DNA from: Epiperipatus broadwayi
Taxonomy: Eukaryota; Onychophora; Udeonychophora; Euonychophora; Peripatidae
Assembly: GCA_028023455.1 (NCBI GenBank)
Contig: JAQFVV010000031.1
Coordinates: 2,170,001 to 2,234,000, forward strand
Direction of reading: 5' to 3'
DNA length: 64,000 nucleotides
The position numbers and the translations under genes were made by a program. Position 1 is the stretch's first letter. Every line of letters starts with the position of its first letter. The notes beneath the pieces were generated by a model. The model ran no database searches, was not told the origin of the DNA, and saw only the letters and a program-made list of their open reading frames with translations. This document shows positions 37,481 to 50,204 of the stretch, piece by piece.

Positions 37481-38189
37481 AGAATGTATGCCCAGTCATA
37501 TGTAAATCAAGATAGATTCCTTTCTTGTTAATATCTAAATTTGAAGAGGCTATAATAAGTTTGTAAACAAAGATATTAATATATCTGGTTAAAGATTCAA
37601 CCTGGCAAACTCAGTTCTAATCATGGTAAAACTAGATGGAAAAGTTCAGCTTTGTGATGATTACAGAATTATTATATCAAATACAAATAAAAATGCATAT
37701 CACAAGCCTAATATCAATGAAGTTTAGTCTCACTTCAAAAAGCATCATACTTCATAAAACTAGACTTACAGTGTGCATTTCTCCAACTACTTATTATTTC
37801 AATGATAGCTGAACTGTTGATGATCAACCCTCAGGAAGTACTATTCAAGTATGGTAGTCTTACTAATGAAATAATCATTGCTCAAAGGTATTACAAGATA
37901 GATTGTTATATGGGTCGAGAGCATTATTTCTTATTTGGATGCCATTTTGAAAACAGAAATTGAGGTGAACTAGAAAAATGAGTCAGCATAGTATGTGGAT
38001 ACTTACAGGAAATAGAAACACATCTGATGAAGCAAAATGTTTGTTGCTCAATCAAGAACATATTTTTACCCATGTAATAAATTGTAAAGGGAGATACACA
38101 AACCCAGAGAAAGTTAATTCTATGAAAAAGATATTCTGGCCTAAAAGTACTAAAGAATTTCATCTTTATCCTGCTTAGGATTGAAGCTT

Positions 38190-39570
38190 TATGTAAGGAT
38201 TCACCATAGTGACAATCATCAATTTGAACCCATTATTTTGATTTACAATGGATTATTTGCTATTATGATCTTTAAAAAAGTTTGAAGCTATTTCTTAAAA
38301 AAATATCTAGCATTTTTTCAAGATGGCTGACAAAAAATGGCAGTCATTTTGTAAGATTGATGACATCATAGGATAGTAATTTCATTAGAAAATAAAATGA
38401 TAACATTTATGCTAAAAATGTAGAGTTTATTCACTATACAATATTGTTATGATTATAGAATTAATATACAATTAATACACTTTATTTAACTTTCAGTCAG
38501 TGACTTTACAAAGCATTCAGTGCTTTCATTTATGTCATATCCAAACTAAAAAAGATTTTCATCTTTAATGACTACAAAATAAAAATAATATCCAGTTTCA
38601 TTCACTATAGCAAATAACATACTTTGATGATGTGCAACAACAATGTGTATTAATATTTAGTTGTACAATATGTATATTGGCTAAACTATATTCATTCAAT
38701 CAGTTTTATGGAATAAGGTACTTGTGAATGTTATTTTGCCCATGATAAAAATATGATGATCATAATAGTCATTGTAATTGTAAGTTATTTTGCAAAAAAA
38801 AATATATATATAATTTCATACACTGTGCAGCTAATTATCAATTTTATATGATCAAAGGTTGCTAAACATAAGTTTAAAATACCATTTACTTTTTTAATAT
38901 TGTTTGTGATTTATTTAAGATAATAAGCTGATTTTATTATAAACATAGATTGGCTAAAGAAATTTTTTTTTAATCATTTACAAATATTATTAAAACTATA
39001 ACAATCAATTGTATATACCATTTCTTTACTTACCTTTGATTTAATTTCTTTGCATTTATATAAAATTAAAAAATATGTAATAAAAAAAATTAACAACCTT
39101 CCAAAAAAAAACCAGTATTATCGATTAAAAATTAAAAAATAAAATAAAAGTGCATACAAAGTAAATTTTAAAGTGTACAGTGCGTTAAGCTAATTTGTTA
39201 AATTTAATTTTAAAGTGATTTTTTTTTTATACTTTATTTTAATTCATTATGTTTCAAAAAATATTCTATTAAAAAATAAAATGATACCAGTAATGGAGAA
39301 ATTATTTTTTCTTTTTTTAAAAAAAACTGTACCTACAAGAATGCTTTTAAATAGTATATTTCATCACAGGTTAGTATTTTTTCAAAATAATATGCTAAGT
39401 AAAATGTTTACTCATTAATTCTTATTTCAATTTAAGCTTTAAGTTTTAAACAATTTTTTTTTTATATTTTGAATTTGAAGAAATGACCCCCCCCCCCCAT
39501 AACATCGTTATAACTGCTTATCTTTTATGTGAGATTTTATTTTATGATCATTTTAGAGAATCAATTTTTA
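38190..39570. other. Second insertion inside the Gypsy remnant
   Basis: The RT reading text stops after FWPKSTKEF near 38165 and resumes with VKGLLAFLGLLNF near 39580, which in intact elements are only a few residues apart. The 1.4 kb between has no coding motif, is A+T-rich and includes a C12 run at 39487-39498. A short inverted-repeat element was looked for and not found. Confidence 0.45.
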
Positions 39571-41346
39571 TCACTAATCAGGTTAAAGGTCTATTAGCTT
39601 TCTTAGGACTGTTAAATTTTCTTGAGCCATTTTTGAAAGAGCAACCTGACATAAATACTCCATTATATAAATTGCTAAGGAAAAATAACAAATGGAAGTG
39701 GAAAAAATGAGAGTGAGACAGCTTTCATGGAAACAAAAAAGTCATTAATGTTATTGCTTGAATATTATTGGAATGTCTGAGAAATTGGTGTAATTACAAA
39801 TGCATCCAAATGCAGGGTAGGAATGTATCACATGAAGTTTATGGAGAAGAGCACCTGATAGTATAGTCATTTCAGACATTACTTAAAACTGAGAGAAATT
39901 ATAATCAACTAGATAAGAAAACTGTAGTCATTATTTATACAATTAAGAAATTTCATCAATATCTTATACAGGTGAAAATGTAAAATTCTTTACTGATTAC
40001 AGACCTTTATTAGATATTTTAGCCAATCCAGAATAAATGATGGAAGAATATACTCTTTTGACATGATTACAAGTTGATGCACAAACCAAAAAAAAATCAT
40101 CATGCAGGTGCATTATTAAAAATGCCTGAGAGCCAAGCAGCTACTAAATTTATTTACAGAAGTGAATGGTGCAGAGATGGTGAAATGGACAAAAAAGATA
40201 TCATGTACCAATCACTGAGAGACAGATCCAAAAAAGATAGACATTTTGCAGATTTAAATATATATTATCACATTTATGCAATATGTGAAACAACCTATCA
40301 ATATTCAATGGATGCATTTTAATGACTGACCACTTATAGTGATGTGAAAGACATAGCATTAGGCATTGGTACGATTGTATGCCAAAGATAACTAAAGATA
40401 TTGAGTTAGATATTAATAACCACAATGTGTGTAAAGCAATAGCTAACATGTCACTGAAAATTTTAGATTTATGACCACATGTGTCAAAATTCATGGCAGC
40501 AAACCATATGGATCACACAAGTTCATTAAAGTGATATTTATTTCTGGTAGTGATTGATGCTTAATCATAGTGGATTGAGTATCATGCAGTGAAAAGTATT
40601 AGTTCATAGGACATTATAAGATTATTAAATGCACTGTTTGTGAGTCAAGAATATTCCAAAAATGTTAATATTTAATAATAGGGCAGAGTTTACTTTTCAA
40701 AAGTTTAAAAAAATTCATAGACTATAAAGGTATATGACATGTTATAACACTCATTTGTACTTAGAGTTTAATGGACTTCTTGAAAAGACTGTTCAACAAT
40801 TAAAGCAGTTTTTTAATAAGAAAATTTACACAATACATGAAGTTCTAATTTCTACCATGATGTATCAACACCTGATACTGAATAATTTTACAAAAAATTC
40901 ACCTGCAAAGTTGTTATTAGAGGAAAAACAGTGAATTCATGTCACACTATTAGTCTCATATGAAGAGAATCTGGAAAAAGTAATGTGACTATGTTCTGGT
41001 TAAACAAAAAAGTATAATATTATGACCAGACAAAAAAGAATTAAGAGCTAAAATTAATAAAGTTAAACGATGGTGACAACTATTTCAGAAGTTGAGACTC
41101 TAATTTTATGGAGTTAGAAACTAATATTAAGATTTTTGAAGAGCTAGTTTCCCCCGATGCTAATAGAAGAAAATGATCCAGTAAAAAGATGAATGACTAG
41201 AGAAACAAATAAGAAAAAGCATAAAAAAGGAGATAAAAGAGAAGATGAGATGATCACCAAAGAAGATCACTGATTATAAGTACTTCAAGAAGAAGACTTT
41301 AAGGAACATCATGAAATGCAAGAACTATGTATATGAGTTGAGATTG

Positions 41347-44300
41347 AATCCTTTAAATCTTCTTTGAGGCCTTAAAGGAAAAAACAAAACAAATTCCTTA
41401 TGTCCATTCTATGCATTTTTATTATTGAAGCTGTTATTATTACAGGTGATTATTCATATAGTAAATGAAAATTGATGGGATACTTTTCAATATGCATAAG
41501 TCAGTAGGGAAAGTTTACTGACTTTATATTTCAAAGTTTACAATAAACACTATGACCCTCCTTCTATTTTGCCTGATAGTTCTTAAGTAGAATATTAGAT
41601 GAGTTTTCTGAAATCAGGCAAGTTGAATGTGGATATGAATTGCCTTTTTTACCTTATAGATATTTGCAATAATGACAGACAAAACTGATTATGGCCAGGA
41701 ATACCGGAAGGTCACAGTTAAGGCAGCAGCAGTTCATGACTGAAGGCAGAGTTGCTAAGAATCTCTTGACTTTGGATTCCTGCTGCCATTCAATGATGAT
41801 CTTTTATGTATAACTGAGATGACTTTCAAATGAAGAAATATTTCATAAAGTGGAAAACTGTCTTATATTAAAAGAGACATTGTTGGATTTTGTGAAGTTA
41901 GAAGAAAAGGTGAAGAGAAAATAATTTTAATAAATGAACACATCAGTTACTACAAAAGCACAAATATTAGAAGAACAAGTGGAGTGGATGCATTATAAAT
42001 ATATTCTGGAGATTGATAATGTGCCAATCTGTCAAGATTAGTCACTCAATTTAATGGAAGATAACAAATGCAGATAATTCAGGTTTATATTCCAATAAAT
42101 TTTTATTTTGATGAACAAGTAGAGAATTTTTATATGGATGCACAAAGTGTATTTGATAAAAACTAATAACATTTTAAAATTGTCATTGGAGACTTTAATA
42201 CTAGAATTGTTAAATGATTGAGAGATGAAAGTGTTGGGAATAAATTGGTTTATTATGACAAAAATAAAAGAAGACCCAGATTTGGGGAGTTTTCAGGTAA
42301 AAACCCCTATATATTATGAATTTTTCTTTGAGAAAAAAGCTAAATAAAAATGGCCATGGAAGAATTTAGAAGAAAATATAGCAAAATTGTATTATATTTT
42401 CATTATCAGAAAAATATGTATTCCAAAGATATTATGTTATTAATATATTTATCACAGGAAGTGATAATCAATAATTAAGACATAAGATATGTTTGAATGT
42501 AGCACTAGAGAAATGAAAATTATTGAGAAAGAAAGCATTAAGAATGGAAATTCCTCAACTTCAGAAACACTCCAATAAATTTAAATTAAAACCTGCAATT
42601 TATTTTAACATATTAACAGACTTTGAAGATAGTTCAGACTTGGCTGAAATCATAAGAAGATAACTGATATTTTATTAAGAACTACAAGAGAGATAGATGA
42701 TATGAAAAAGTATCAATTTTCCAGTAAAAAAATTACTGAAACAAGACAATATATGAAAAAAAGAAATATAATTTTTTTTAAAAATGATCCAAAAAAAAAG
42801 AATTGAATATCCAGAGATTTGTAAAATGTTGTGAAAAAATATGTTTAATTGTCAAGAAAAGCTATAGAAGAGAATAAAAGTAGTCTTAAAAGTCTAAACA
42901 ACATCTTGTTATTGGAAGGAAAGTTGTTTCAGTAATAAAAAGAAATTTAGAACTATTATTAAAAAGAGAAATAACATCATAAAATATATAAAAGAGTTCT
43001 ATAAAGAATTGTATAGTAATAAACAATAAGAAAACATGAATTTCCTTACAATTACCACATTTGAATTGCCAAGTATCTTAAATAAAAAGGTAAAACATAT
43101 AACTAAATCTATGAAAAGGAGGAAAAAATTCTAGGAAATGATGGAATTATAATTATTTTATCAGAAGCCAGTGGAGAAATAGAAAAATTGTTGGCATATT
43201 TAAATAATAAAAATCTAAAAGTTGATTAGAAGATACAGTAATAATGATGATATTTAAAATAGTTGATAAATAAGCATTTATTTTATATAGCATATGTTTA
43301 CAATTGTATTACATTCAAATATCAGCCTTTCAAGATAATTGTGCATATGCTTTTGCAAGTGTTAATAATAATAAATGAATACTTTCTCTCTAATACAAGA
43401 TATAGTATTTATGCAGGATGAGCAAATCTGAAGTACTGGCAAGGAAAGCGTGAGGATGGAACAGTCATTTTAAATTACTATATACGATGTCTGAATGAAT
43501 GACGTCGGTGAAATTGTCTAGAATTTACTAAACGTCATTCTAACTGAAACATAATCATTTGTAAACATACGCTATATAAAATAAATGCTTATTTACATAT
43601 GATTAAGTTTCAGTTAAAATGACGTTTAGTAAATTCTAGACAATTTCACTGACGTCATTCATTCAGACATCGTATATAGTAATTTAAAGTGACTGTTCCA
43701 TCCTCATGCTTTCCTTGCCAGTACTTCAGATTTGCTCATATATAAGCATTTGAGTTGTAGGAATAAGTGGATTCATTTTATTCCTGCATAAATACTATAT
43801 CTTGTATTGGAGAGAAAGTATTCATTTATTATTATTAACACTCGTAAAAGCGTATGCACAATTAGCCTGAAAGGCTGATATTTGAATGTAATAGTTGATA
43901 AAGAAAATATTAGAAATTATAAACATCAATTTTATACAAAATCTTTACCAAGGTAATTGGAATTTGTCTACAGAAAACTGGATAATAAAATAACAAGCAG
44001 ATTAAAAAAATCATTTTAGTACAGTGGATCTCATCCAAGTATTGAGAGAATTTATAGAAAGGTCTAATGAATATGAATTGCCATTACGCTGTGGACTTGG
44101 GGATTATAAAAAGCCATTTGATTCTATAAGCATTTCCATAATTATTACAGTTTTGATTCATTAAGATATAAATTCAGGATATCATATTGTAAAGAATATT
44201 TATCAAAATGGATCAGAACTAATTAGAATAATAAATATGGAAAATGATTAATATTGATAAGAGAGTACAACAGAATGATTCCATATTTCAAGAAGTATTT

Positions 44301-44872
44301 TATGAATTAAAGCCATAAATCACAAATTAGTGCAGATATAAATACAATGGATGGAATTAATTATAAAATTAAACTTGGATAGAATGCTTTTAGTAGAAAT
44401 GACTTAATATTAAAAGGAAATATGTCTTTGTAAAAAGGTTTTTAATATGAGTTTTGCCAGTTCCTATTTAAGGATCTAAAACTTGGACAACCAATACATA
44501 AATTTCAGATTACTCAATGAAATCAAAAAAGATATTTATTAGAAATAACAAGAAGAAATTAAAAATGAAATTCTTGGGTGAGAAAATAAAGATATCATTG
44601 ACATCATTAAAAAAAATTAAGAGGCTGAAATGAAGCTGGTCATATTAATAGAAGATATGATAACAGATGCACAGTTGAAATTTTAAATTAGTTCCCAATA
44701 AATTATCAAAGATTTGGAAAGAGAGTGCATGTGAGATGGATGGGTAAATAAGAAACGTTATTGGTGTGTTATGGAGACAAGAGGCTATTAATCAAAGAAT
44801 TGAGATTAAACTTGGAAAGACCTTCATCTTACAATGGACTGATAATGTTTGAAGATAATGATGATAAAAACT
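41347..44872 (+). pseudogene. Old, heavily decayed RTE-type LINE copy
   Basis: Aligns with the young copy at 46312-49614 along its length, from the GAGGCCTTAAAGGAA block (41366 against 46371) through the shared ATGACAGAC start (41672) to the end GACCTTCATCTTACAATGGACTGATAATG (44820-44850). Endonuclease text such as GFCEVRRKGEE, VYIPI and IGDFNTRI and RT text are readable across many stops and shifts. Foldback E interrupts it at 43271-43889, exactly where the young copy reads GTGATAAAGAAGATATTAG, so E is younger than this copy. Confidence 0.85.
43271..43889. mobile_element. Foldback element E, 619 bp, with 13-bp target duplication
   Basis: aatagttgataaa flanks the element at 43258-43270 and 43890-43902. 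Inverted arms of nearly 300 bp run from 43309 to the right end near 43889; the left arm lacks about 43 bp present in the right (right-arm text between GATTTGCTCAT and CCTGCATAAATAC). The first 34 bp (43271-43304) are an inverted copy of the central spacer (43558-43591) with about two mismatches. That arrangement is what two circularly permuted units placed head to head would give. No reading frame and no hammerhead core were found in it. No transposase family is suggested by its ends (TAAGCATTTATT...). Confidence 0.85.
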
Positions 44873-45314
44873 ATATTTAGAAAAAGATAGTCAAAATCTC
44901 ACTGTCTAGAAAATAGTTAATCTGTTATCTTTTAAAGGGATGCTAGAAAGACCTTTTTTCACAGTGGATTTTACCTTTTACAGAAGGAAATACATAAAAT
45001 GGGAGTGAATGCACTAATATTTTATCTTGTATTAATAAAAATTGAACTCATACAAGTATAAATAGTTTCCGAATTGAATTTTTCTAAAAATGTAGTAATC
45101 ACTGTTTAATTTTTTTATTAACTATTCCATTTTTTCAGATGAATATGATTTAAAGAGTAAATTAAATAAGTTAATGATTTAGCCATTATTTTTATATAAA
45201 ATGTAGTTCTTATTATGTTTTTATTGTATTTTCTTCCTTAAATCTCCATATTTTATTTTTATTGGGAATATTTATGATCTTCTAGCAATTCTATAATAGT
45301 TATTTGCTAAGCTG

Positions 45315-45525
45315 AATTTAAAAATGGTTTTAGCATAGTAGGTCACATCCAAGTATTAAAAAAAGTTATGAAAAGAATCAATCTCTTATTATTACATTTT
45401 GGTTTGTAGATTATGAAAATATATATGACTTTATATGTATTTTCATCTGATTAAAGCTTTGTAACATAAAGATATATACTCTGTACTGTGTCAAATTTTG
45501 AAGAATATTTATCAAACTGCAATAA
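45315..45525 (+). pseudogene. RTE LINE fragment (central RT)
   Basis: Matches 48450-48660 of the young RTE copy: the FK.GFS block, VDYEN (45411-45425) for VDYEKAFD, and ILKNIY-like text at the end. It is short, shifted and stop-ridden. An 88-codon open frame (45488-45754) starts inside it and runs out into unrelated DNA, so it is not a gene. Confidence 0.7.
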
Positions 45526-45529
45526 TTCA

Positions 45530-46311
45530 AAAACTTTCTATCAGTTTTTTTTATTAGTGATGAAAACTTTTATTCATCAAAAAGCAAAATACCCAACAGT
45601 TAAAAAGGTTTACAAAGAGATGATTACATGGCAAAATGAAATTCAAGTACAATATGGTGAGGGGGAAGGAAATACATATGAAATGGAAAGGGGATATGGG
45701 AAGGGTGTGTTGTCCAGGCAAAGAAGAGTTTTTGGTAAGGAGCAATGTTGTTAGGCTTGGTTGCCTGGTGGATTAATAGGAGAATCCATAAGCGACATTA
45801 ACTTTGAGGGAATTGCTATATGTTAAGTTTTTAGAGGTTTCAGAGATGAAAGAAGTTTCTGAGTTATGCTTAGATGCAACAGGCTGATTATTGTCTTTTG
45901 TAGATGAGTAATTTTAATTTTTCCCATTGTACTTGGAATGCCAACATGATTGGTCATGTTGTTTTTTTTGACTTGCTTTTTACCTTTGATAGAGCAAATC
46001 ACAGCCTGAAAGGGAGGAAAATCCAGAGGGCAAGAAGATGGAGACTTTGAAATAAGATGTTTTTAGTTGAATTTTTTTTGAAATTCGATTTGGATAAAAT
46101 TTGGGTAATTTTGAAGGTTTTAGTTCATGTAATTTAGGAGTCTCAAGTTTTTTCTGCTAGGGGCAGTGGCTATCTTTAAACCATTTGAAAGAATGAAAAG
46201 TGATATGAAGAAAACAATTTTGAAATGGAAAAATTAAATATATTGATGTAAAAACAAAAAAAAAACCACTGGAAAACTTGTTATTAATAATTTTAGTTGA
46301 GTAATGAGAAA
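45530..46311. other. Unrecognised flank of the young RTE insertion
   Basis: Together with 49625-50200 this is the DNA into which the young RTE copy inserted. It is less A+T-rich than average and holds G-rich text (45655-45735, 46000-46050) but no motif-bearing frame. It may belong to an older element. Confidence 0.35.
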
Positions 46312-49300
46312 AAATGGCTGCAGAAAGGAGTTTGCTATTAACTGAAAGGAGACCCTTTGATTCCTCTTGGAGGCCTTAAAGGAACCGAGAAGGGCAAATT
46401 CCTAATGTCCACTCCATACGTTCTTGTCGTTGCAGCTGTTATTACTATGTGATTATTCACATAGTATATGAACATGGATGGGTTGCTCACCAACATGCAT
46501 TAGCCAGCGTGGTCAGTTTATTGGCTTTTTACCTCTTAGTTTAAGATCAAGAAACACCATGGTCTTTCTTCTCAGTGCCTGATAAGGCAGAATGAATGTT
46601 TGTGTAAATGATAAATATTTTTCCAATACATATATACAATTATGACAGACATAAATAAAGCATGGCCCTTATTCCCAGGAGGCTGTAAAGTCAACAACCA
46701 AGGCAGCGGTTGGTGGCCGAAGGTGGAGGGTGCTAAGAATCCCCTGATTGTGGACCCAGGCTGCCATTTGATGACGACTTTTTATTTAGGTACTTACAAC
46801 TGCAGATCACTTTCAAGTGAAGGAAGATTGCAAGAATTAGAAGAAGAACTGTCTTTTATTAAATGGGACATTATTGGACTTTGTGAAGTTAGAAGAAAAG
46901 GAGAAGAAACAATTGATTTAAAAAGTGGACATATACTCTATTATAAAGGCACACATATTGGAAATACAAGTGGAGTAGGATTCATTATAAATAAAAAGTG
47001 AAAGAACAATATTGTGGAGATTGATAGTGTATCGGACAGAGTGGCAAGATTAGTTATACAACTTAATAGCAGATACCAAATGCAGATAATTCAGGTTTAT
47101 GCCCCAACAAGTTCTCATAGTGATGAAGTAGTAGAAGATTTTTATATGGATGTACAAAAGGCTTTTGATCAGAGTAAACAACATTTTAAAATTGTTATGG
47201 GAGACTTTAATGCTAGAATTGGTAGACAAATGAAAGATGAAATTGCTGTAGGTAATTTTGGTTATGGTAATAGAAATGAGAGAGGACATAGACTTGTGGA
47301 GTTTGCAGAAAAAGAAAAACTTTATATTATGAATTCATTTTTTGAGAAAAATGTTAAAAGGAAATGGACATGGAAGCATCCAAATGAAGGTACAGCAGAA
47401 TTGGATTATATTTTGACTAACAGAAAATACATATTTCAAGATTGTAATGTTCTTAATAAATTTAACACAGGAAGTGATCATCGATTAGTAAGGTGTAAGT
47501 TACATAATAATGTAAAACTAGAGAGACACAAATTATTAAGAAAAACAATATTTACAGTTGATATTCCTAATCTTCAGACACATTCTAATGAATTTAAATT
47601 AGAACTTACAAATAGGTTTCAAGTGTTAGGAGATTTTGAACATGATTCAGATTTGAATGAAATTAATATGAAAATAACTTATACACTTTTAAAAACTGCA
47701 ACAAACATAGTTGGTAGAAAAAAGCAGCAATTGACTAATAAAATTTCTACTGAGACTAGAGAATTTATGAAGAAAAGAAGGAATATGAAGATATACAAAA
47801 ATGATGTATTAAAAAGAATTGAATATCTCAAATTTTGTAAAATGGTACGGAAAAGAGTTGAAAATGATACAAGAAAGTATAACTGTGAAATAGCAAGGAA
47901 AGCTGTAGAAGAAAATAAAAGTCTCAAAAATGTTAAACAACATTTTGGTATTGGTAGGAAATTTATATCTGCAATAAGAAAAAAAGATGGAATTATTACT
48001 AAAAAGAGAGATGACATCATGAAATTGGTAGAAGATTTTTATCAAGAATTATATAGTAATAAAGAACAAGTACCTCCTATATCTATTACATCTTCCGAAT
48101 TGCCCAGAATTTTAAATGAAGAAGTGAGACATGCAATTAAGTGTATGAAGAAAGGAAAGGCTTGAGGAAATGATGGAATTATAATTGATATATTAAAAGA
48201 AGCAGGTGAAGAAATAGAAACAATTTTAGCAAAGTTATATACCAAATGTCTAAATGATAAAGATGTACCAGAATATTTGAAGAATGCAGTAATAATATTA
48301 ATATTTAAAAAAGGTGATAAAGAAGATATTAGAAATTATAGACCTGTCAGCCTTTTATCAGTTTTATATAAAATTTTTACCAAGATAATTACAACTCGTC
48401 TACAGAGAACTTTGGATTTCCACCAACCAAGAGAACAAGCTGGATTTAAAAGTGGTTTTAGTACAATAGATTATATCCAGGTATTGAGAGAAGTCATAGA
48501 AAGGACAAATGAATATGAATTGTCATTATGTTTTGGATTTGTAGATTATGAAAAGGCATTTGATTCTATACACATTTCTTCAGTGATTAAAGCATTGGAT
48601 CATCAAGGTATAGATCCAGGATATTGTCAAATTTTAAAGAATATTTATAAAAATGCAACAGCAACAATTAGATTACATAATGATACTGGATAAATCAACA
48701 TTGAGAAAGGTGTAAGACAAGGTGACTCCATATCTCCAAAACTCTTTACAGCAGTGCTGCAAGAAGTATTTTGTGGATTAAAATGGGAAACTAAAGGAGT
48801 GAAAGTAAATGGAGAGTATTTAAGTCATTTAGATTTCGCAGATGATGTAGTTGTTTTTATAAATAATGCTTCAGAGCTGCAGGAAATGTTGCAGGAGTTA
48901 GCAGATGAAAGTAGAAAAGTAGGACTAAAGATAAATGTTAAAAAGACTAAAGTAATGTTTAATCGATTTGCTCAAAATATGAAAATAAAGATTGATTATG
49001 AAGAATTAGAAAAAGTTAACAGTTACAAATACCTTGGTCAGATTATTAATACAGATGGAAACATAATGGAGGAAATTAATCATAGAATTAAACTTGGTTG
49101 GTGCTTTTGGTAGAAATAACTTGATACTAAAAGGAAATATGTCTATGTGTTTGAAAAGGATGGTTTTTAACAAATGTGTTTTACCAGTTCTTACTTATGG
49201 ATCTGAGACTTGGATACTTAATAGAAGAGCAATACAGAGACTTCAGACCACTCAAAGGAGTATGGAGAGATGTATGTTGGGAGTAACAAGAAGAAATCGA

Positions 49301-49614
49301 AAATGCAATGTATGGGTAAGACAACAAACAGGTGTTACTGACCTTATTGAAAAAATTAAAAGATTGAAATGGAGTTGGGCTGGACATATTGCTAGAAGAG
49401 ATGATAATAGATGGACAATTGAAATTTTAAACTGGATTCCAAGAGATTGTAAAAGATTTAGAAAGAGACCACATGTGAGATGGATGGATGAAATAAGAAA
49501 ATGTGCAGGGGTGTTGTTGAGAAGAGAAGCTAAAGATCGGAGAAGATGGATTAAACTTGGAGAGACCTTCATCCTGCAGTGGATTGATAATGGTTGATGA
49601 TGATGATGATGATG
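46312..49614 (+). mobile_element. Young, nearly full-length RTE-type non-LTR retrotransposon
   Basis: A 10-bp direct repeat aatgagaaaa at 46302-46311 and 49615-49624 fits a target duplication. The 3' end is a run of TGATGATGATG repeats (49594-49613), the hallmark tail of RTE elements, with no poly(A). Upstream of the coding region about 330 bp of untranslated leader is shared with the older copy at 41.35 kb. This is the best preserved element in the window and the likely source type for the copies at 41.3, 45.3 and 50.2 kb. Confidence 0.85.
46642..49597 (+). pseudogene. RTE polyprotein: APE endonuclease plus reverse transcriptase, disrupted by three stops and one frameshift
   Basis: Function: the endonuclease nicks target DNA and the reverse transcriptase primes cDNA there. 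The frame opens at the conserved ATGACAGAC and, apart from TGA at 46999, TGA at 48163, TAA at 48691 and a one-base loss near 49100, is continuous to 49597. Endonuclease: TYNCRSL (46792), CEVRRKGEE, QVYAPTS (47092 on), GDFNARIG (47200 on) and SGSDHRLV (about 47470). RT: a KA.GNDGI block (48157), NYRPVSLLS (48333), QAGFKSGFST, VDYEKAFDS (48541), GVRQGDSISPKLF (48709) and catalytic FADD (48835-48846). C-terminus: GSETW, WAGHIARRDDNRW and RPHVRWMDEI, the RTE-type tail. All catalytic residues I can check are present, so the lesions are few and recent. The first two stops could come from CGA/AGA-type codons. Confidence 0.9.
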
Positions 49615-49624
49615 AATGAGAAAA

Positions 49625-50200
49625 TTGAGTGGAATTTTAGGAGGTTAGTTATCCCAGAAGAAAGGTGGTCTGAAAAAAAAAAGTTAAAATGCTTTAAATA
49701 ACTGAACAACACACAAAAAACTTTATAAACAAGTTCTGAGTGACAGGGAATTGAAGTAGGAAAAATATTTAAAAGTCTAAGAGGGAATAAAACCCTTTAT
49801 GATCCATTAAACAGTTGAACCACCCACCAAACAAAGGGGAGGGGAATGAGGTAGTTAAATGTTGTTAAGCACAAGGTAGACCTAGGGAAATTTGTGTTAA
49901 AAATGCAGTAAAACTGAGATTTAATGAATTAAAGAGTATATTAGCAGGAAAATAAGGCCTTTAAAGGGCCAAATAAATATAAAAGGCACCTTTCACTGCT
50001 GCAAAGCCATTCTGTGTGAGCTGTGAGGAGGATGACTTTCCAGTAAGAACTCCACCTATGGACTTTCTATCACAGTTTTGTGAGAAAATATTTTATTTAT
50101 TAAAAGGGGAAGCTAAGGAAATAAAAATACTTATTAAACTTATCAAGATTTTAAAGATTATGTGATTATTATGATACAAAAGCGGCAAAATAAAAACAGG
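49625..50200. other. Right flank of the RTE insertion, with a promoter-like segment
   Basis: No reading frame recognised. At 49971-49983 AAATATAAAAGGC resembles a TATA box and is followed by GC-richer text (CTGCTGCAAAGCC... near 49997). It could be the start of a retroelement transcript or LTR; no second copy is in the window to test this. Confidence 0.25.
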
Positions 50201-50204
50201 ACAG

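Larger units (their letters stand above)
35040..41280 (+). pseudogene. Ty3/Gypsy LTR retrotransposon remnant, split by two insertions
   Basis: Pieces of gag-pol appear in the expected order on the plus strand, in broken frames. 35262-35370: zinc knuckles, QCCK.NGTHKNC then CYTCGSVGY. 37600-37730: RT start, LIMVKLDGKVQLCDDYRI and HKPNINEV. 38080-38165: RT end, CKGRYTNPEKV and FWPKSTKEF. 39580-39710: VKGLLAFLGLLNFLEPF and TPLYKLLRKNNKWKW (RT connection). 39795-39990: ITNASK, then QLDKKTVVIIYTIKKFHQYL (RNase H). 40350-40610: integrase HHIGMV-like text and YLFLVVIDA...WIEYHAVKS. 40735-40930: EFNGLLEKTVQQLKQF and SPAKLLLEEK. About 1.7 kb (35.73-37.5) and 1.4 kb (38.19-39.57) of unrelated DNA interrupt it. 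I did not find its LTRs. Confidence 0.8.

Noticed and set aside
47050-48245. Several minus-strand open frames across the RTE coding region
   Set aside because: They are reverse-strand shadows of the RTE polyprotein in A-rich DNA.
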